The notes: generated by a model from the letters alone, not told the origin. DNA of 64,000 bases from Pinibacter soli (GCF_029961145.1 NZ_JASBRG010000007.1:1344155-1408154); one strand, 5' to 3'; counted from the first letter of the stretch, positions 32,266 to 41,850 are shown. A program made the numbers and translations.

Positions 32266-33636
32266 TCAATTTTCAACTCTCCCTGTCACGCGGTACAATG
32301 AAATCTGCGCAGTCAAATAATCATACACGGCTTCGAGGTAATTCAATTGTGCTGCGGTGAGCGCCAGCTCCGCATCAGTCAATTCAAGTCGTGATGCAAC
32401 ACCTTTTGCGTATCGATACTGAGTGATGTCATAACTAAGCTGTGCTGTTTCTTTTACATTGATTCTTGTTTGCATGCGTGCACTTGTTTCATTCAACGCG
32501 GACACAACCTGCTTTACGTCCACATGCAATTGCTCATACACGTTTTCCGTTTGCAAGGCAGCCTGTTGTTTATCGATCTTCGCCTGTGCAATCTTCGCAT
32601 CTTTACTAAAGCCACTAAATATAGGCACGTTTACCTGTGCACCAACGAAGGTTGTAGAAGGATAATAAGCATTTGCATAGTTAAACTGATTCGTTTGCGT
32701 TTGTATCATGTATTGCCCTACCAATGCTACATTAGGTCGCTTGTCTGCCCTTGCTAATTGAATCTGTTGATCGCTTATTTGTTGTTGCAAAGCAACGGCT
32801 TTCAGGTCCGCTCTTTTTTCTTTTGCCTGGTTGTAAACATCTTCTTCAGAAGGAACTGTTTTTTCTGCAAGCGGCAAAGCGATGGAATCTATCAGTTCAA
32901 TTGTCTGTAATGAATCAAGACCAAGCAATGTTTTCAATTGTTGTTTGTTTACCTCAATTGCGTTAGACAACTTCAACAGATCAGGTTCCAGATTTTTTAC
33001 CGATGTATAAGCTCTCAACGTATCTACGCGTAGCGCCCTTCCTTGTGCCAGCAACGATCGTGAATCCTGCAGGGCTTTTTCATTACGTGAAAGACTTTCT
33101 TTTTGCAGCTTGATGCGTTCGCCTAAAACGACTATCAATAGATAAGTTTGGCGTGCATATGCAGCAACAGCCGTTTGTTTATCTGACAATGAAAGTTTGC
33201 TTTCCTCTTCCAAAAGTTTCGCTTGTGTGTTGGCAGACTTTGCCGAAGGATCGTACAAAGGTTGAATCACATTGAACGCTCCCAACGCCTGATCTTTTCC
33301 ACCGAAACGGCTATATGGAATTTTATCATCGGCGCCATTATTTCCCAACCCAAAAAATATGGGTTGAGAAAAATAATGAGACACTTGTGCGGTTACGCCA
33401 ACTACAGGCAAATACTTGCTGCGTGCTATCTTTGAACCTTCCTGTGCTTTGCTTATATCCAGGCTGCTGATCTTTATTTCCCTGTTATGTTGTACGGCCA
33501 TCGAAACCGCATCTTTTATGGACAACCGCTGAACACCCGGCTGTTGTGCACTCGCGACGTACGAGATGGAACACAACGCTATGAACAGCAGCAATGTGTA
33601 GACAAAATATTTATAGTTAAAATTATCCGCGTGCAT
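32266..33636 (-). CDS. TolC-family outer membrane efflux protein
   Basis: 456 residues. Signal peptide (FVYTLLLFIALCSISYVASAQ). Two OEP repeats: LSIKDAVSMAVQHNREIKISSLDISKAQEGSKIARSKYLPVVG and the second half IQLARADKRPNVALVGQY, each with long coiled helices; conserved GYKATRLELTDAELA-type ending (GVASRLELTDAELALTAAQLNYLEAVYDYLTA). Outer-membrane channel of the RND pump encoded upstream, 14 bases after the permease stop. Last gene of the three-gene operon. Confidence 0.92.
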   Translation of the reverse strand: MHADNFNYKYFVYTLLLFIALCSISYVASAQQPGVQRLSIKDAVSMAVQHNREIKISSLDISKAQEGSKIARSKYLPVVGVTAQVSHYFSQPIFFGLGNNGADDKIPYSRFGGKDQALGAFNVIQPLYDPSAKSANTQAKLLEEESKLSLSDKQTAVAAYARQTYLLIVVLGERIKLQKESLSRNEKALQDSRSLLAQGRALRVDTLRAYTSVKNLEPDLLKLSNAIEVNKQQLKTLLGLDSLQTIELIDSIALPLAEKTVPSEEDVYNQAKEKRADLKAVALQQQISDQQIQLARADKRPNVALVGQYMIQTQTNQFNYANAYYPSTTFVGAQVNVPIFSGFSKDAKIAQAKIDKQQAALQTENVYEQLHVDVKQVVSALNETSARMQTRINVKETAQLSYDITQYRYAKGVASRLELTDAELALTAAQLNYLEAVYDYLTAQISLYRVTGRVEN

Positions 33637-33650
33637 GATTATTATTTTAC

Positions 33651-36600
33651 TTAATGAACAATAGAAGGTTGAGCAATCAGTTCTCCATGACCACCGGAAA
33701 CAATGCCAGCTTCAACTTTCTTTTTATATGTGCGGGAGAAGAATGAATACACCGAAGGAATTACGTACAACGTAAGTACACCGGCGAATAACAAACCGCC
33801 CACTACCACGATACCCAGTGATGTCCTGCTTCCTGATGAAGTACCCAGCGACAACGCAATTGGCAACGTACCAAAAATCATTGCTAATGTTGTCATCAAT
33901 ATTGGTCTGAAACGTGAGATCGCAGCATCTAGGATCGCATCCTTCACACTCATTCCCTCCTGCTTTCTCTGGTTGGCAAATTCAACAATGAGGATACCAT
34001 TCTTCGTAATCAAACCAATCAACATGATGATACCGATTTCACTGAACACGTTGATTGATTGATGTGTGAGCCACAGACTCAACAATGCTCCTGTTACTGC
34101 CATTGGCACCGTCAGCAAAATGATGAATGGATCGATGAGACTTTCAAACTGTGCGGCCAATACGAGATAGATCAATATGATCGCAAAGACGAAAGCAAAC
34201 ACAAGGCTGGAGCTACTTTCAGAAAAGTCGCGGCTTTGTCCTGCTAGATCTTTTCTAAATCCTTTTGGTAAAACTTTTGTTGCAATGCCGTCCATTTCTT
34301 TGATCGCTTCGCCGAGACTTACGCCTGCTGCCGGTGTGGCAGAAATGGTAGCACTGTAAGATTGATTGTAGCGATAAATAGCAGGCGGACTCACACTTTC
34401 ATTTCTTGTTACAAGATTATCCAGCGACACCATATCTCCGCTACCTGACTTCAGGAACAATGAACTCAAATCGGTTGGTGCAGATCTTTCTTTTCTCTCC
34501 AGTTGTCCGATCACTTCATATTGTCTGTCGTTGTAAATGAAGTAGCCATATCGTCTTCCGCTCAATGCGAGTTGCAAGGTTCTTCCTATTTCCTGTGTCG
34601 AAATACCAAGTTGTGCAGCACGCTGTCTGTCAATGGTGATGCCTATTTCCGGACGATTGATCTTGAAGTCAGGATCCTGAAAGCTGAGTTTTTTGCTTTG
34701 GTAAACTTCGCCCATTAACTTAGGCATAACATCTTCAAGGCTTTTTAAATCCGGAGCCTGTATCACGTATTGTAAAGGTTGTGAACTGGAAAAACCTCCG
34801 ATGGTTGGTATTTGTATAGGAATACAAATCACATTTCTGAATCGGGCGGAAGCCGCTACGAGTTTTTCATACACCTGCTGCTGCGTCATTCCGCTTTTAC
34901 GATCTTTCGGATCTTTCAGGAATATCCACTGGAAGCCGCCATTTACAGGCTGAACGAGCGTTCCAGATGAAGCTGCAACTGCTGCGTATGTTCTGTTCTC
35001 ATTTAAATCAGGAATAGAATCCGACACATAATTACTGATCTCCTTCATGGTTTGCTCCATGCTTTCGTAAGATGTTCCTTCAGGTGCGATCACTGCCAAA
35101 CCTACCATTGATCTATCTTCCAGCGGAGCTAATTCTGATGGTAATTTAGGAGCTAGAAAATAGGCAACCCCAAATGATATCAACAATATCGCAAAGCCAA
35201 GCCATCTTACTTTAAAGAACGCTCTCAATGTTTTCGCATAGCCCCTGTTCAATGCTACGAACCATGGCTCAGTCTTACGATACAGCCAACCGTGTGAGGC
35301 GCCAGCTTTCAATAAGTAAGCACTCATCATTGGTGAAAGTGTCAGCGCAACGAAAGCTGAGATCAGCACAGAACCAGATACCACGATGGCAAATTCTTTA
35401 AACAATCTTCCTGTAATTCCTCCCAGGAACAGTATTGGCAAGAATACTGCTGCGAGTGTTACAGTGGTGGAAATAACCGCGAAGTAAATTTCATCGGAAC
35501 CTTTTCGCGCTGCTTGCAATGGCGTCATGCCTTCTTCTACCTTGCTGTAAATATTTTCAAGCACTACGATCGCATCATCCACCACGAGTCCGATGGCGAG
35601 TACCAATCCGAGCAGCGTCAATACATTGATGGAAAAATTACAGATGTACATAATGAAGAATGCAGAAATGATTGACACCGGAATGGCCACCAACGGAATG
35701 ATCGTACTTCTCCAGTCGCGTAAGAAAATGAAAATGATCATTGCCACGAGGCCAAACGCGAGCAGCAATGTTTCTTCTACTTCAGCCAGTGAGTTGCGTA
35801 CCGGAATGGTAAAATCTTTACCAAGTGAAATGATGTAATCTTTTGGCGCAGATTTTACGATGTCATCAAAGCGTTTCTTAAACTCATCCACAATAGCCAG
35901 AGAGTTTGCACCACGTTGGGGCTGCACTCCTGTACCCACGCCGTAGCGGGCCGTTTGTCCTTCGCCCACGATCATTGCTGTACGTTCGTTTTGAGAGGAC
36001 ATGATGGCCGTACCAACATCTTTGAACCGCACGATACCACCACCTTTTTCACTCACGATCATGTTGTTAAAATCGTCTTCTGTCACCAATCTTCCCTGTG
36101 TACGAAGTGTAACCTCTGTATTGTCGCCTTCAATTCTTCCGCTTGGCAAATCGACATTTTCTTTTTGCAACGCTGTCTGAATATCGGCAGGTGTTAAATG
36201 ATACGCAGCGAGTTTTACCGGGTCCATGCGCAGGCGCATGGCACGTTTACGACCCGCATATGTATCAACCAAACGCACGCCGGGTATGGATTGCAGTCTT
36301 TCTTTGATATTGATGTTTACAAAGTCAGTAATGTCTTCAAGGCTTTTATTATCACTTTGAACAGTTAAGAACACAAGAAAATCTGCAGGACCCGCCTTCT
36401 CAACTATTGTAGGTTCAATGTCTGTAGGTAATTGCTGACGCGACTTGGAAACCTTGTCCCGTACATCATTTGCAGCAGCTTCCAGATCTGCATTCAAGTT
36501 AAACTCTACTGTTATAATGCTGACCTGCTCTCTTGATTGAGATGAGATGGCACGAATACCATTTGCCTCCGCAACCGCTTCTTCCAACGGCTTTGTAACT

Positions 36601-36788
36601 TGTGAAGCGATGATATCCGCACTGGCACCGGGATACACGGTGGTTACTGTTACAATGGGTGAATCCGTTACGGGATATTCCCTTGTACCGAGATACGTGT
36701 AACCAACGATCCCGAATAAAATCAATAGGACTGACATTACCCCCGCCAGCACTGGCCGGGATATGCTTACTTGTGAAATAGCACTCAT
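33651..36788 (-). CDS. RND efflux permease, HAE1/AcrB type
   Basis: 1045 residues, full length. N-terminal SISRPVLAGVMSVLLILFGIVGYTYLGTREYPVTDSPIVTVTTVYPGASADII, proton-relay acidic pair in ALGLVLAIGLVVDDAIVVLENIYS, GGITGRLFKEFAIVVSGSVLISAFVALTLSPMM, and a C-terminal half repeating the pattern with GLITKNGILIVEFANQRKQEG. Twelve membrane spans and two large periplasmic loops. Pumps drugs or other hydrophobic compounds; substrate not readable. Operon: adaptor, permease, outer membrane factor. Confidence 0.95.
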   Translation of the reverse strand: MSAISQVSISRPVLAGVMSVLLILFGIVGYTYLGTREYPVTDSPIVTVTTVYPGASADIIASQVTKPLEEAVAEANGIRAISSQSREQVSIITVEFNLNADLEAAANDVRDKVSKSRQQLPTDIEPTIVEKAGPADFLVFLTVQSDNKSLEDITDFVNINIKERLQSIPGVRLVDTYAGRKRAMRLRMDPVKLAAYHLTPADIQTALQKENVDLPSGRIEGDNTEVTLRTQGRLVTEDDFNNMIVSEKGGGIVRFKDVGTAIMSSQNERTAMIVGEGQTARYGVGTGVQPQRGANSLAIVDEFKKRFDDIVKSAPKDYIISLGKDFTIPVRNSLAEVEETLLLAFGLVAMIIFIFLRDWRSTIIPLVAIPVSIISAFFIMYICNFSINVLTLLGLVLAIGLVVDDAIVVLENIYSKVEEGMTPLQAARKGSDEIYFAVISTTVTLAAVFLPILFLGGITGRLFKEFAIVVSGSVLISAFVALTLSPMMSAYLLKAGASHGWLYRKTEPWFVALNRGYAKTLRAFFKVRWLGFAILLISFGVAYFLAPKLPSELAPLEDRSMVGLAVIAPEGTSYESMEQTMKEISNYVSDSIPDLNENRTYAAVAASSGTLVQPVNGGFQWIFLKDPKDRKSGMTQQQVYEKLVAASARFRNVICIPIQIPTIGGFSSSQPLQYVIQAPDLKSLEDVMPKLMGEVYQSKKLSFQDPDFKINRPEIGITIDRQRAAQLGISTQEIGRTLQLALSGRRYGYFIYNDRQYEVIGQLERKERSAPTDLSSLFLKSGSGDMVSLDNLVTRNESVSPPAIYRYNQSYSATISATPAAGVSLGEAIKEMDGIATKVLPKGFRKDLAGQSRDFSESSSSLVFAFVFAIILIYLVLAAQFESLIDPFIILLTVPMAVTGALLSLWLTHQSINVFSEIGIIMLIGLITKNGILIVEFANQRKQEGMSVKDAILDAAISRFRPILMTTLAMIFGTLPIALSLGTSSGSRTSLGIVVVGGLLFAGVLTLYVIPSVYSFFSRTYKKKVEAGIVSGGHGELIAQPSIVH

Positions 36789-36833
36789 AAATATGTTGTA
36801 TGATTTATAGTATAACGGGCGGGATTTTAGTGA

Positions 36834-36923
36834 TAGTTGTTCGTTGTTGGTTGGTAGTTGTTAGCCTTTAGTATTGAATAGTCGTTATTGAAGTCTAACA
36901 ACTAACAACTATCAACTAACAAC
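36834..36923. repeat. inverted pair of GTTGTTAG tracts
   Basis: 36834-36864 (agttgttcgttgttggttgg tagttgttag) and 36894-36923 (ctaacaactaacaactatca actaacaact) are complementary. They lie between permease and adaptor genes, inside the operon. Confidence 0.55.
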
Positions 36924-37997
36924 TTATTTAACGGTAACAAAACGAATCGCTGAACCCGGCACCAATCGTAGCAAATTGCTCGTTATCACCGTATCGCCGG
37001 ATTGTAAACCTTTCAGCACTTCTACATTCGAGGGGTTACGTTGACCTATTTCCACCGGCACAATCTGCGCTTTGCCATCTTTAGCAACGTACACATTGTA
37101 GCCTTGTGAAGATGGCATCAACGCTTGTGATGACACCAACAATGCATTATTAGATGAATGTAATGAAAGGTTCAATCTTGCACTTTGTCCTGCCATCAAT
37201 GTCCTTCCTGAATTATCTGCCACCGCACGAACTAACAAGGTCCTTGTATTCTGATCAAGTTTTGCTTCACGTGCCACTACTTTTGCAGTGTACTGTTTAT
37301 TGTCAGAAGCAACAGTGAACTTTTGTAAACTTCCGGGAGCAATTGTGTTTGTGTATTTTTCCGGCACGTTGAATTCAACTTTTACAGAACTATTGTCTTG
37401 AATGTTGGTCAGTATCGTGCTCGTAGAAACGATAGCACCGGGATAGGCATGAATGATACCGATCTGTCCATCAAACGGAGCACGGATGCGCGTTTTGTCG
37501 ATCATTACTTTCAACTCGAGTATTTGAGCCAGCAATACTTTTAAGTTGGTAAAAGCCTGATCGTAATCCTGTTGCACAACTGCCTCATGTTTGATCAAAT
37601 CACGAAGTCTGTCTTCATTAAGCGCTGCGAGCTTTTCCTGTTGTTGTAATTTTTCAAGCTGCGCTTTCAGGTCTGCGTCGTCAAGTTGAAAAAGCAGAGT
37701 GCCTTTCTTCACGAGCGATCCTTCTTTTACATTCACGCTTACAATTTTCCTGGTAAGCTCACTCGCAATATCCACCTGTTGATTGGCCACCAGCGTACCG
37801 GTTACCTCCAGTATGTCTGTTAAAACGGAAGGAGTTATAATGTTACCGTCTACAGCAGTTGCCTGGGGTACGGTGTTGATGGCCGCGTGATTTGGTTCCT
37901 TTGCCTGGCTGGAGCATGCGGCCAGTAAAATAGATGAACCAATAATGAATAAGGATAAGTTTAATAGTCGTTTCGCCCCTTTAAAATCTGTCAGCAT
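36924..37997 (-). CDS. RND periplasmic adaptor (membrane fusion) lipoprotein
   Basis: 357 residues. Lipobox GSSILLAACSSQ, Cys28. Then barrel-lipoyl-hairpin order: TLVANQQVDIASELTRKIVSVNVKEGSLVKKGTLLFQLDDADLKAQLEKLQQQEKLAALNEDRL, RIRAPFDGQIGIIHAYPGAIVSTSTILTNI, FNVPEKYTNTIAPG, and KGLQSGDTVITSNLLRLVPGSAIRFV. Connects the permease to the outer membrane channel. First gene of the efflux operon; two ArsR-type operator candidates lie upstream. Confidence 0.93.
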   Translation of the reverse strand: MLTDFKGAKRLLNLSLFIIGSSILLAACSSQAKEPNHAAINTVPQATAVDGNIITPSVLTDILEVTGTLVANQQVDIASELTRKIVSVNVKEGSLVKKGTLLFQLDDADLKAQLEKLQQQEKLAALNEDRLRDLIKHEAVVQQDYDQAFTNLKVLLAQILELKVMIDKTRIRAPFDGQIGIIHAYPGAIVSTSTILTNIQDNSSVKVEFNVPEKYTNTIAPGSLQKFTVASDNKQYTAKVVAREAKLDQNTRTLLVRAVADNSGRTLMAGQSARLNLSLHSSNNALLVSSQALMPSSQGYNVYVAKDGKAQIVPVEIGQRNPSNVEVLKGLQSGDTVITSNLLRLVPGSAIRFVTVK

Positions 37998-38013
37998 GGT
38001 TGTTCTTTTTTCG

Positions 38014-38041
38014 ATTTATTTAAATATTTCAATAAATAAAT
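38014..38041. promoter_or_regulatory. imperfect operator copy before the efflux operon
   Basis: ATTTATTtaaatatttc...AATAAAT, an imperfect version of the palindrome at 38087-38110, centred 30 bases upstream of the adaptor start. Confidence 0.5.
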
Positions 38042-38086
38042 TGCATCTTTATGGAGGAATTCAAAATTGAAATAGAATACAAATCT

Positions 38087-38110
38087 ATTGATTTATTTAA
38101 ATAAATCAAT
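38087..38110. promoter_or_regulatory. perfect 24-base palindrome, probable ArsR-family operator
   Basis: ATTGATTTATTT followed directly by its reverse complement AAATAAATCAAT. It lies between the efflux adaptor gene and the downstream end of the regulator gene, about 90 bases upstream of the adaptor start. Confidence 0.65.
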
Positions 38111-38132
38111 AAATAACTCAAAAAAAATTTTG

Positions 38133-38408
38133 TTAGACTTTTAGTCCTTCCAAAAATTTAATATAATCATCTATCACATAATTGTTTAGAGAGTATTTCA
38201 CATTACGGCCTTCTTTTTCTGAAGAAATGAGTTCATTGTCGATTAACTGTTTCAAGTGGTGACAGATGGAAGGTTGGGCCAGATCGAGGGTTTCGTTGAG
38301 GTCCACACAATACAGACAATCTTTGCTCTTCTTCACTTCCTTAAGAATGGTCAGGCGGTTTGCATCAGCCAAAGCTTTAGAAATCTTCTCTGCTCTTTTG
38401 ATATCCAT
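38133..38408 (-). CDS. ArsR-family transcriptional regulator
   Basis: 91 residues from ATG 38408 (MDIKRAEKISKALADANRLTIL); a GTG at 38423 would add five residues. Winged-helix: KALADANRLTILKEVKKSKDCLYCVDLNETLDLAQPSICHHLKQLIDNELISSEKEGRNVKYSLN, recognition helix at QPSICHHLKQL. Cys31 and Cys34 occupy the helix-3 position used for metal or thiol sensing in ArsR, and Cys49-His50-His51 lie in the recognition helix. It is immediately upstream of the RND operon on the same strand and probably represses it and itself. Confidence 0.9.
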   Translation of the reverse strand: MDIKRAEKISKALADANRLTILKEVKKSKDCLYCVDLNETLDLAQPSICHHLKQLIDNELISSEKEGRNVKYSLNNYVIDDYIKFLEGLKV

Positions 38409-38430
38409 TGCATGAATTTTCACAAAGAAA

Positions 38431-38458
38431 CAAATTTATTTATTCAAATAATTAAATT
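38431..38458 (-). promoter_or_regulatory. regulator promoter with overlapping operator
   Basis: The minus strand contains TAAATTTG (38431-38438), a match to TAnnTTTG, inside an imperfect palindrome AATTTATTTATTC / AAATAATTAAATT resembling the 38087 operator. Suggests autoregulation. Confidence 0.5.
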
Positions 38459-38862
38459 GGTTGCAAAAACAACTTTTCTTTTGGTTTTCTACCCGGGAAA
38501 ATAACTGAATAAACTGAGTGACTGAATAACTGAGTGTTTGAAAGTCGAAAGGTGTACATTGAAAAGAGCTTATCCGATTGTATTACAAGGCTTCGGCAAG
38601 TTCAGCTTGACTCTATGCACAGGCTGTCACGCTGAGCTTGTCAAAAGTCGCCGCACAGAAACATCCTCGCTACGTCTCATGCTGGCCCACGTGAGCCACT
38701 CAGTTATTCAGTTATTCAGTTATTCAATCATTGCATTCCTGGGCATTATTTTCCACAAAACCCCTCCAAAACGCCACTACCCGAGCGGCACTTGATTTAT
38801 TCTATTGATATGCAGAAAGTTGATCCGCTGGGCGGAGTTAAAACTCAACGTTCTTCCATACC
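38459..38862. repeat. intergenic with inverted GTTATTCA tracts
   Basis: 38501-38536 (ataactgaataaactgagtg actgaataactgagtg) pairs with 38697-38728 (cactcagttattcagttatt cagttattcaat). Between them an imperfect inverted repeat CTTCGGCAAGTTCAGCTTGAC (near 38590) / GTCACGCTGAGCTTGTCAAAAG. No gene. Confidence 0.55.
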
Positions 38863-39639
38863 ATGGAACAAACGATAAGATCCGGCGTTTACAAGTTGCT
38901 AGAAAAGGTTGGCGATCAGGTGAATTTCTTTTTCTCCTTTCTTCGTCATCTCTTCAGAAAAGGATTTGAATGGAACGAATTTATCAGGCAATGCTTTATT
39001 ATTGGTTATAAGTCTTTTCCTTTAATTGCTATTACTGGTTTTATACTTGGCTTTGTTCTCACCTTACAATCACTGCCAACATTAAAAGATTTTGGAGCCA
39101 CAAGTTATGTTCCGGGCATGGTATCAGTCTCTGTTGTGCGGGAAATAGGCCCCGTTATTATTGCGTTGATCTCAGCGGGTAAAGTAGCATCCAGCATTGG
39201 CGCAGAACTGGGAAGTATGAAAGTTTCCGAGCAAATCAGTGCGATGGAAGTTTCCAGTGCAGACCCTATTCAATACCTTGTGGTAACGCGCATTCTGGCC
39301 TGCACACTGATGATTCCGCTGCTGACGATGATTGCGGACGCAATTTCTTTATTTGGGGGCTTTATTGGTTCTAACCTCGACAATAAAGTGAGTTTGCACT
39401 TATACTTCAACAAGGCGTTCAAAGCACTGGCATTTAGCGATCTTATTCCCGGGTTTCTTAAAACGATTTTCTTTGGTTTCGCTATCGGTTTTATTGGTTG
39501 TTATCATGGTTATAACTCCAACAAAGGAACAGAAAGCGTGGGATATGCTGCTAATTCAGCTGTTGTGAGTGCTTCGCTATGGATCATTATATTGGATGGA
39601 ATTGCTGTTCAGTTAACAAACATTTTCGCTTATAGTTAA
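38863..39639 (+). CDS. MlaE-family ABC transporter permease
   Basis: 258 residues. MlaE/YrbE pattern: FIRQCFIIGYKSFPLIAITGFILGFVLTLQSLPTLKDFGATSYVPGMVSVSVVREIGPVIIALISAGKVASSIGAELGSMKVSEQISAMEVSSADPIQYLVVTRILACTLMIPLLTMIAD, with about five membrane spans. Inner-membrane part of an Mla-type phospholipid transporter. Starts an operon with the ATPase (8 bases later) and MCE protein. Confidence 0.94.
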   Translation: MEQTIRSGVYKLLEKVGDQVNFFFSFLRHLFRKGFEWNEFIRQCFIIGYKSFPLIAITGFILGFVLTLQSLPTLKDFGATSYVPGMVSVSVVREIGPVIIALISAGKVASSIGAELGSMKVSEQISAMEVSSADPIQYLVVTRILACTLMIPLLTMIADAISLFGGFIGSNLDNKVSLHLYFNKAFKALAFSDLIPGFLKTIFFGFAIGFIGCYHGYNSNKGTESVGYAANSAVVSASLWIIILDGIAVQLTNIFAYS

Positions 39640-39647
39640 TCGTTAGT

Positions 39648-40433
39648 ATGCAAACCGAACTTACAATCGAAAATAAACAATCGACAGACATTGAAATAAA
39701 TGGCGACAATGTAGTCATCGAAATAGAACATTTGCAAAAATCGTTTGGCGAAAAAGAGGTTTTGAAAGACATCAATCTTACGCTGCACAAGGGCGAGAAC
39801 CTTGTAGTATTGGGACGGTCGGGACAAGGCAAGTCAGTCGCCATACAATGCGTTGTTGGCTTACTGGACTATGATAGCGGCTCATTAAAAGTTTTTGGAA
39901 AAGAAATACAAGAGTTAGATGATGAGGAGTTAAAGGATATAAGATTAAAGCTGGGTTTTCTTTTTCAGAGTGGTGCCCTGTATGATTCAATGACGGTGAG
40001 GGAAAATTTATCATTTCCGCTGACGCGTGTGTTAAAGATGAAGGATGAAAATGAGGCCACCAGGAATGTGGAGGACGTTTTAGAAGCGGTGGGATTAAAA
40101 GATGCCATTGATAAAATGCCTTCTGATCTTTCCGGCGGAATGCGCAAAAGAATTGGACTTGCAAGAACTTTGATACTAAAACCTGAAATCATGTTGTATG
40201 ATGAACCGACGACAGGCCTTGATCCAATCACATCGAGAGAAATCAGTCAATTAATTATTGACCTGAGAAAAAAATATCAGACATCATCGATCATCATTAC
40301 TCATGATATGGCTTGTGCAAAGATCACAGGTGATAGGATTATGGTATTGAATGACGGAAAGTTCATTGCAGAAGGTTCTTACGAAGACCTTGAAAAATCA
40401 CAGAACGAGCTGGTACGCTCATTCTTTAAATAG
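39648..40433 (+). CDS. MlaF-like ABC transporter ATP-binding protein
   Basis: 261 residues. Walker A GRSGQGKS (about 64), Q-loop LFQSGALYDSMTVREN, signature LSGGMRKRIGLAR, Walker B IMLYDEPTTGLD and switch His in IITHDMACAK. The extra N-terminal 25 residues (QTELTIENKQSTDIEING) precede the ATPase core. Drives lipid transport with the upstream permease and downstream MCE protein. Confidence 0.95.
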   Translation: MQTELTIENKQSTDIEINGDNVVIEIEHLQKSFGEKEVLKDINLTLHKGENLVVLGRSGQGKSVAIQCVVGLLDYDSGSLKVFGKEIQELDDEELKDIRLKLGFLFQSGALYDSMTVRENLSFPLTRVLKMKDENEATRNVEDVLEAVGLKDAIDKMPSDLSGGMRKRIGLARTLILKPEIMLYDEPTTGLDPITSREISQLIIDLRKKYQTSSIIITHDMACAKITGDRIMVLNDGKFIAEGSYEDLEKSQNELVRSFFK

Positions 40434-40438
40434 ATAAA

Positions 40439-41233
40439 ATGAAAGTTACATCGCAACAAAAAATAAAACTGGGTATATTCACTATTGTTGCACTGCTCGT
40501 GCTGTTTGTCGGCATTTTTGTGATCGGCAGTCGGAAAAACATGTTTAAAAGCACCTTCACTGTATACGGTACATTTAAAAATGTTGGCGGCTTACAGGTT
40601 GGCAACAACGTGCGTTTCGTTGGTATCAATGTAGGAACGGTAGATGCCATTGAAATCATCTCCGATTCCCTGGCCCGCGTGGACATGTTGCTACAGTCCA
40701 AAGTGAAAAAATTCTTAAAGAAAAACGCAGTTGCGAGCATTGGTTCCGATGGTTTGATGGGCGATAAATTAATTGTAATCAGCAGCATCAATGATTCAAC
40801 AATGACGGCTTCTGCAACAGCATTGAAAGATGGTGATCAGATTAAAACAATTAACCCGATCGACTATGATAAGGTGCTGGGAAAAGCCACACGGATCATT
40901 GATAATGCCGAGGCACTAACTAACAATTTATCAGACATTGTTGCAAAAGTAAATTCAGGTCATGGCAGCATCGGGCGATTGTTGAATAGCGATAGTCTGG
41001 CGAGAAATCTTGAAGGGACAGCCAACTCAGCCAAGTCAGCTTTAAATTCGGTTAAAAAGGGTTCTGAAGGTTTCAGCGAAAATATGCAGGCGTTACATGG
41101 AAACTTCCTCTTCAGAAAATATTACCGCAAGAAAGAAAAGGAACAGGAAAAGGAACAAAAAAAGAAAGAACGCGATGCGAAAAAGAAACACGAGGGAAAT
41201 GACGCTGATTCTACGAAAGCCGCGAAGAATTGA
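40439..41233 (+). CDS. MlaD-like MCE-domain protein
   Basis: 264 residues. N-terminal anchor (KLGIFTIVALLVLFVGIFVIG), then a single MCE domain: YGTFKNVGGLQVGNNVRFVGINVGTVDAIEIISDSLARVDMLLQ... VASIGSDGLMGDKLIVIS. A helical C-terminus (SLARNLEGTANSAKSALNSVKKG) ends in a strongly basic/acidic tail (RKKEKEQEKEQKKKERDAKKK). Periplasmic hexamer-forming lipid-binding subunit of the transporter. Confidence 0.93.
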   Translation: MKVTSQQKIKLGIFTIVALLVLFVGIFVIGSRKNMFKSTFTVYGTFKNVGGLQVGNNVRFVGINVGTVDAIEIISDSLARVDMLLQSKVKKFLKKNAVASIGSDGLMGDKLIVISSINDSTMTASATALKDGDQIKTINPIDYDKVLGKATRIIDNAEALTNNLSDIVAKVNSGHGSIGRLLNSDSLARNLEGTANSAKSALNSVKKGSEGFSENMQALHGNFLFRKYYRKKEKEQEKEQKKKERDAKKKHEGNDADSTKAAKN

Positions 41234-41240
41234 AGATTGG

Positions 41241-41369
41241 CACGCAGATGACGCTAATTGGACTGATTTACACGGATCAATAATTGAATAACTGAGTATC
41301 AAGAAAATAGCCTGTTATTTCTTACTTGAAAAAAACTGTGTAAATCAGTCCAATCAGCGTCATCTGCGT
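41241..41369. repeat. inverted pair, CAGATGACGCTAATTGGACTG family
   Basis: 41241-41273 and 41338-41369 are near-perfect reverse complements (cacgcagatgacgctaattg ... caatcagcgtcatctgcgt). Related copies at 56293-56328 and 59099-59304. Directly after the MCE gene. Confidence 0.7.
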
Positions 41370-41456
41370 ACCCAAAAAAAATTCCCTCCGCCTGTTTCCC
41401 TCCCGGAAATTCCTGCGACTAAGTCATCGCTTGTTAATTGAAATCAAAAGAAGCTT

Positions 41457-41642
41457 ATGAATAACGATTTAAACACAGAAAGAAGGGTAAATAAGGAAAT
41501 AGAAACCACGCTGGCCATCATTTCGCTGGCGAATGAAATTAAAAATTCGACGATCCGTAAACAAATACAGGAACTTGCATTGCAGGCTGCTAAAGAACTG
41601 ATGGCAGAGGCCAATGCAAATAAACAATCTTTCGAAGCTTAA
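41457..41642 (+). CDS. small hypothetical protein
   Basis: 61 residues, not recognised. Predicted almost entirely helical, amphipathic (IETTLAIISLANEIKNSTIRKQIQELALQAAKELMAEANAN). No membrane span. A good terminator follows at 41682, supporting a real transcription unit. Confidence 0.5.
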   Translation: MNNDLNTERRVNKEIETTLAIISLANEIKNSTIRKQIQELALQAAKELMAEANANKQSFEA

Positions 41643-41681
41643 GCTAATAAACAGGGCCGTTTATAGGCGTACATGGAAAAG

Positions 41682-41701
41682 GGAGGCGAAAGCCTCCTTT
41701 T
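41682..41701 (+). terminator. terminator after small ORF
   Basis: GGAGGC-gaaa-GCCTCC followed by TTTT: classic tetraloop hairpin and T tail. Confidence 0.8.
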
Positions 41702-41711
41702 GGTATTATCT

Positions 41712-41850
41712 CCGGTGACCGGTTGCCGGTAGCCAGTAACCAGTAGTCGGTTAAAACATTCAGTAAAATGACAAACACCCTTTTGGTATGAAATTATTAT
41801 AAACAATCCCGCACTAAAACACCGGCCACAGGCTACCGGCTACTGGCTGC
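41712..41850. repeat. inverted pair of CCGGTAGCCAGTA tracts
   Basis: 41712-41751 (ccggtgaccggttgccggta gccagtaaccagtagtcggt) faces 41821-41850 (accggccacaggctaccggc tactggctgc). Complementary arms, upstream of the DUF488 gene. Confidence 0.55.
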
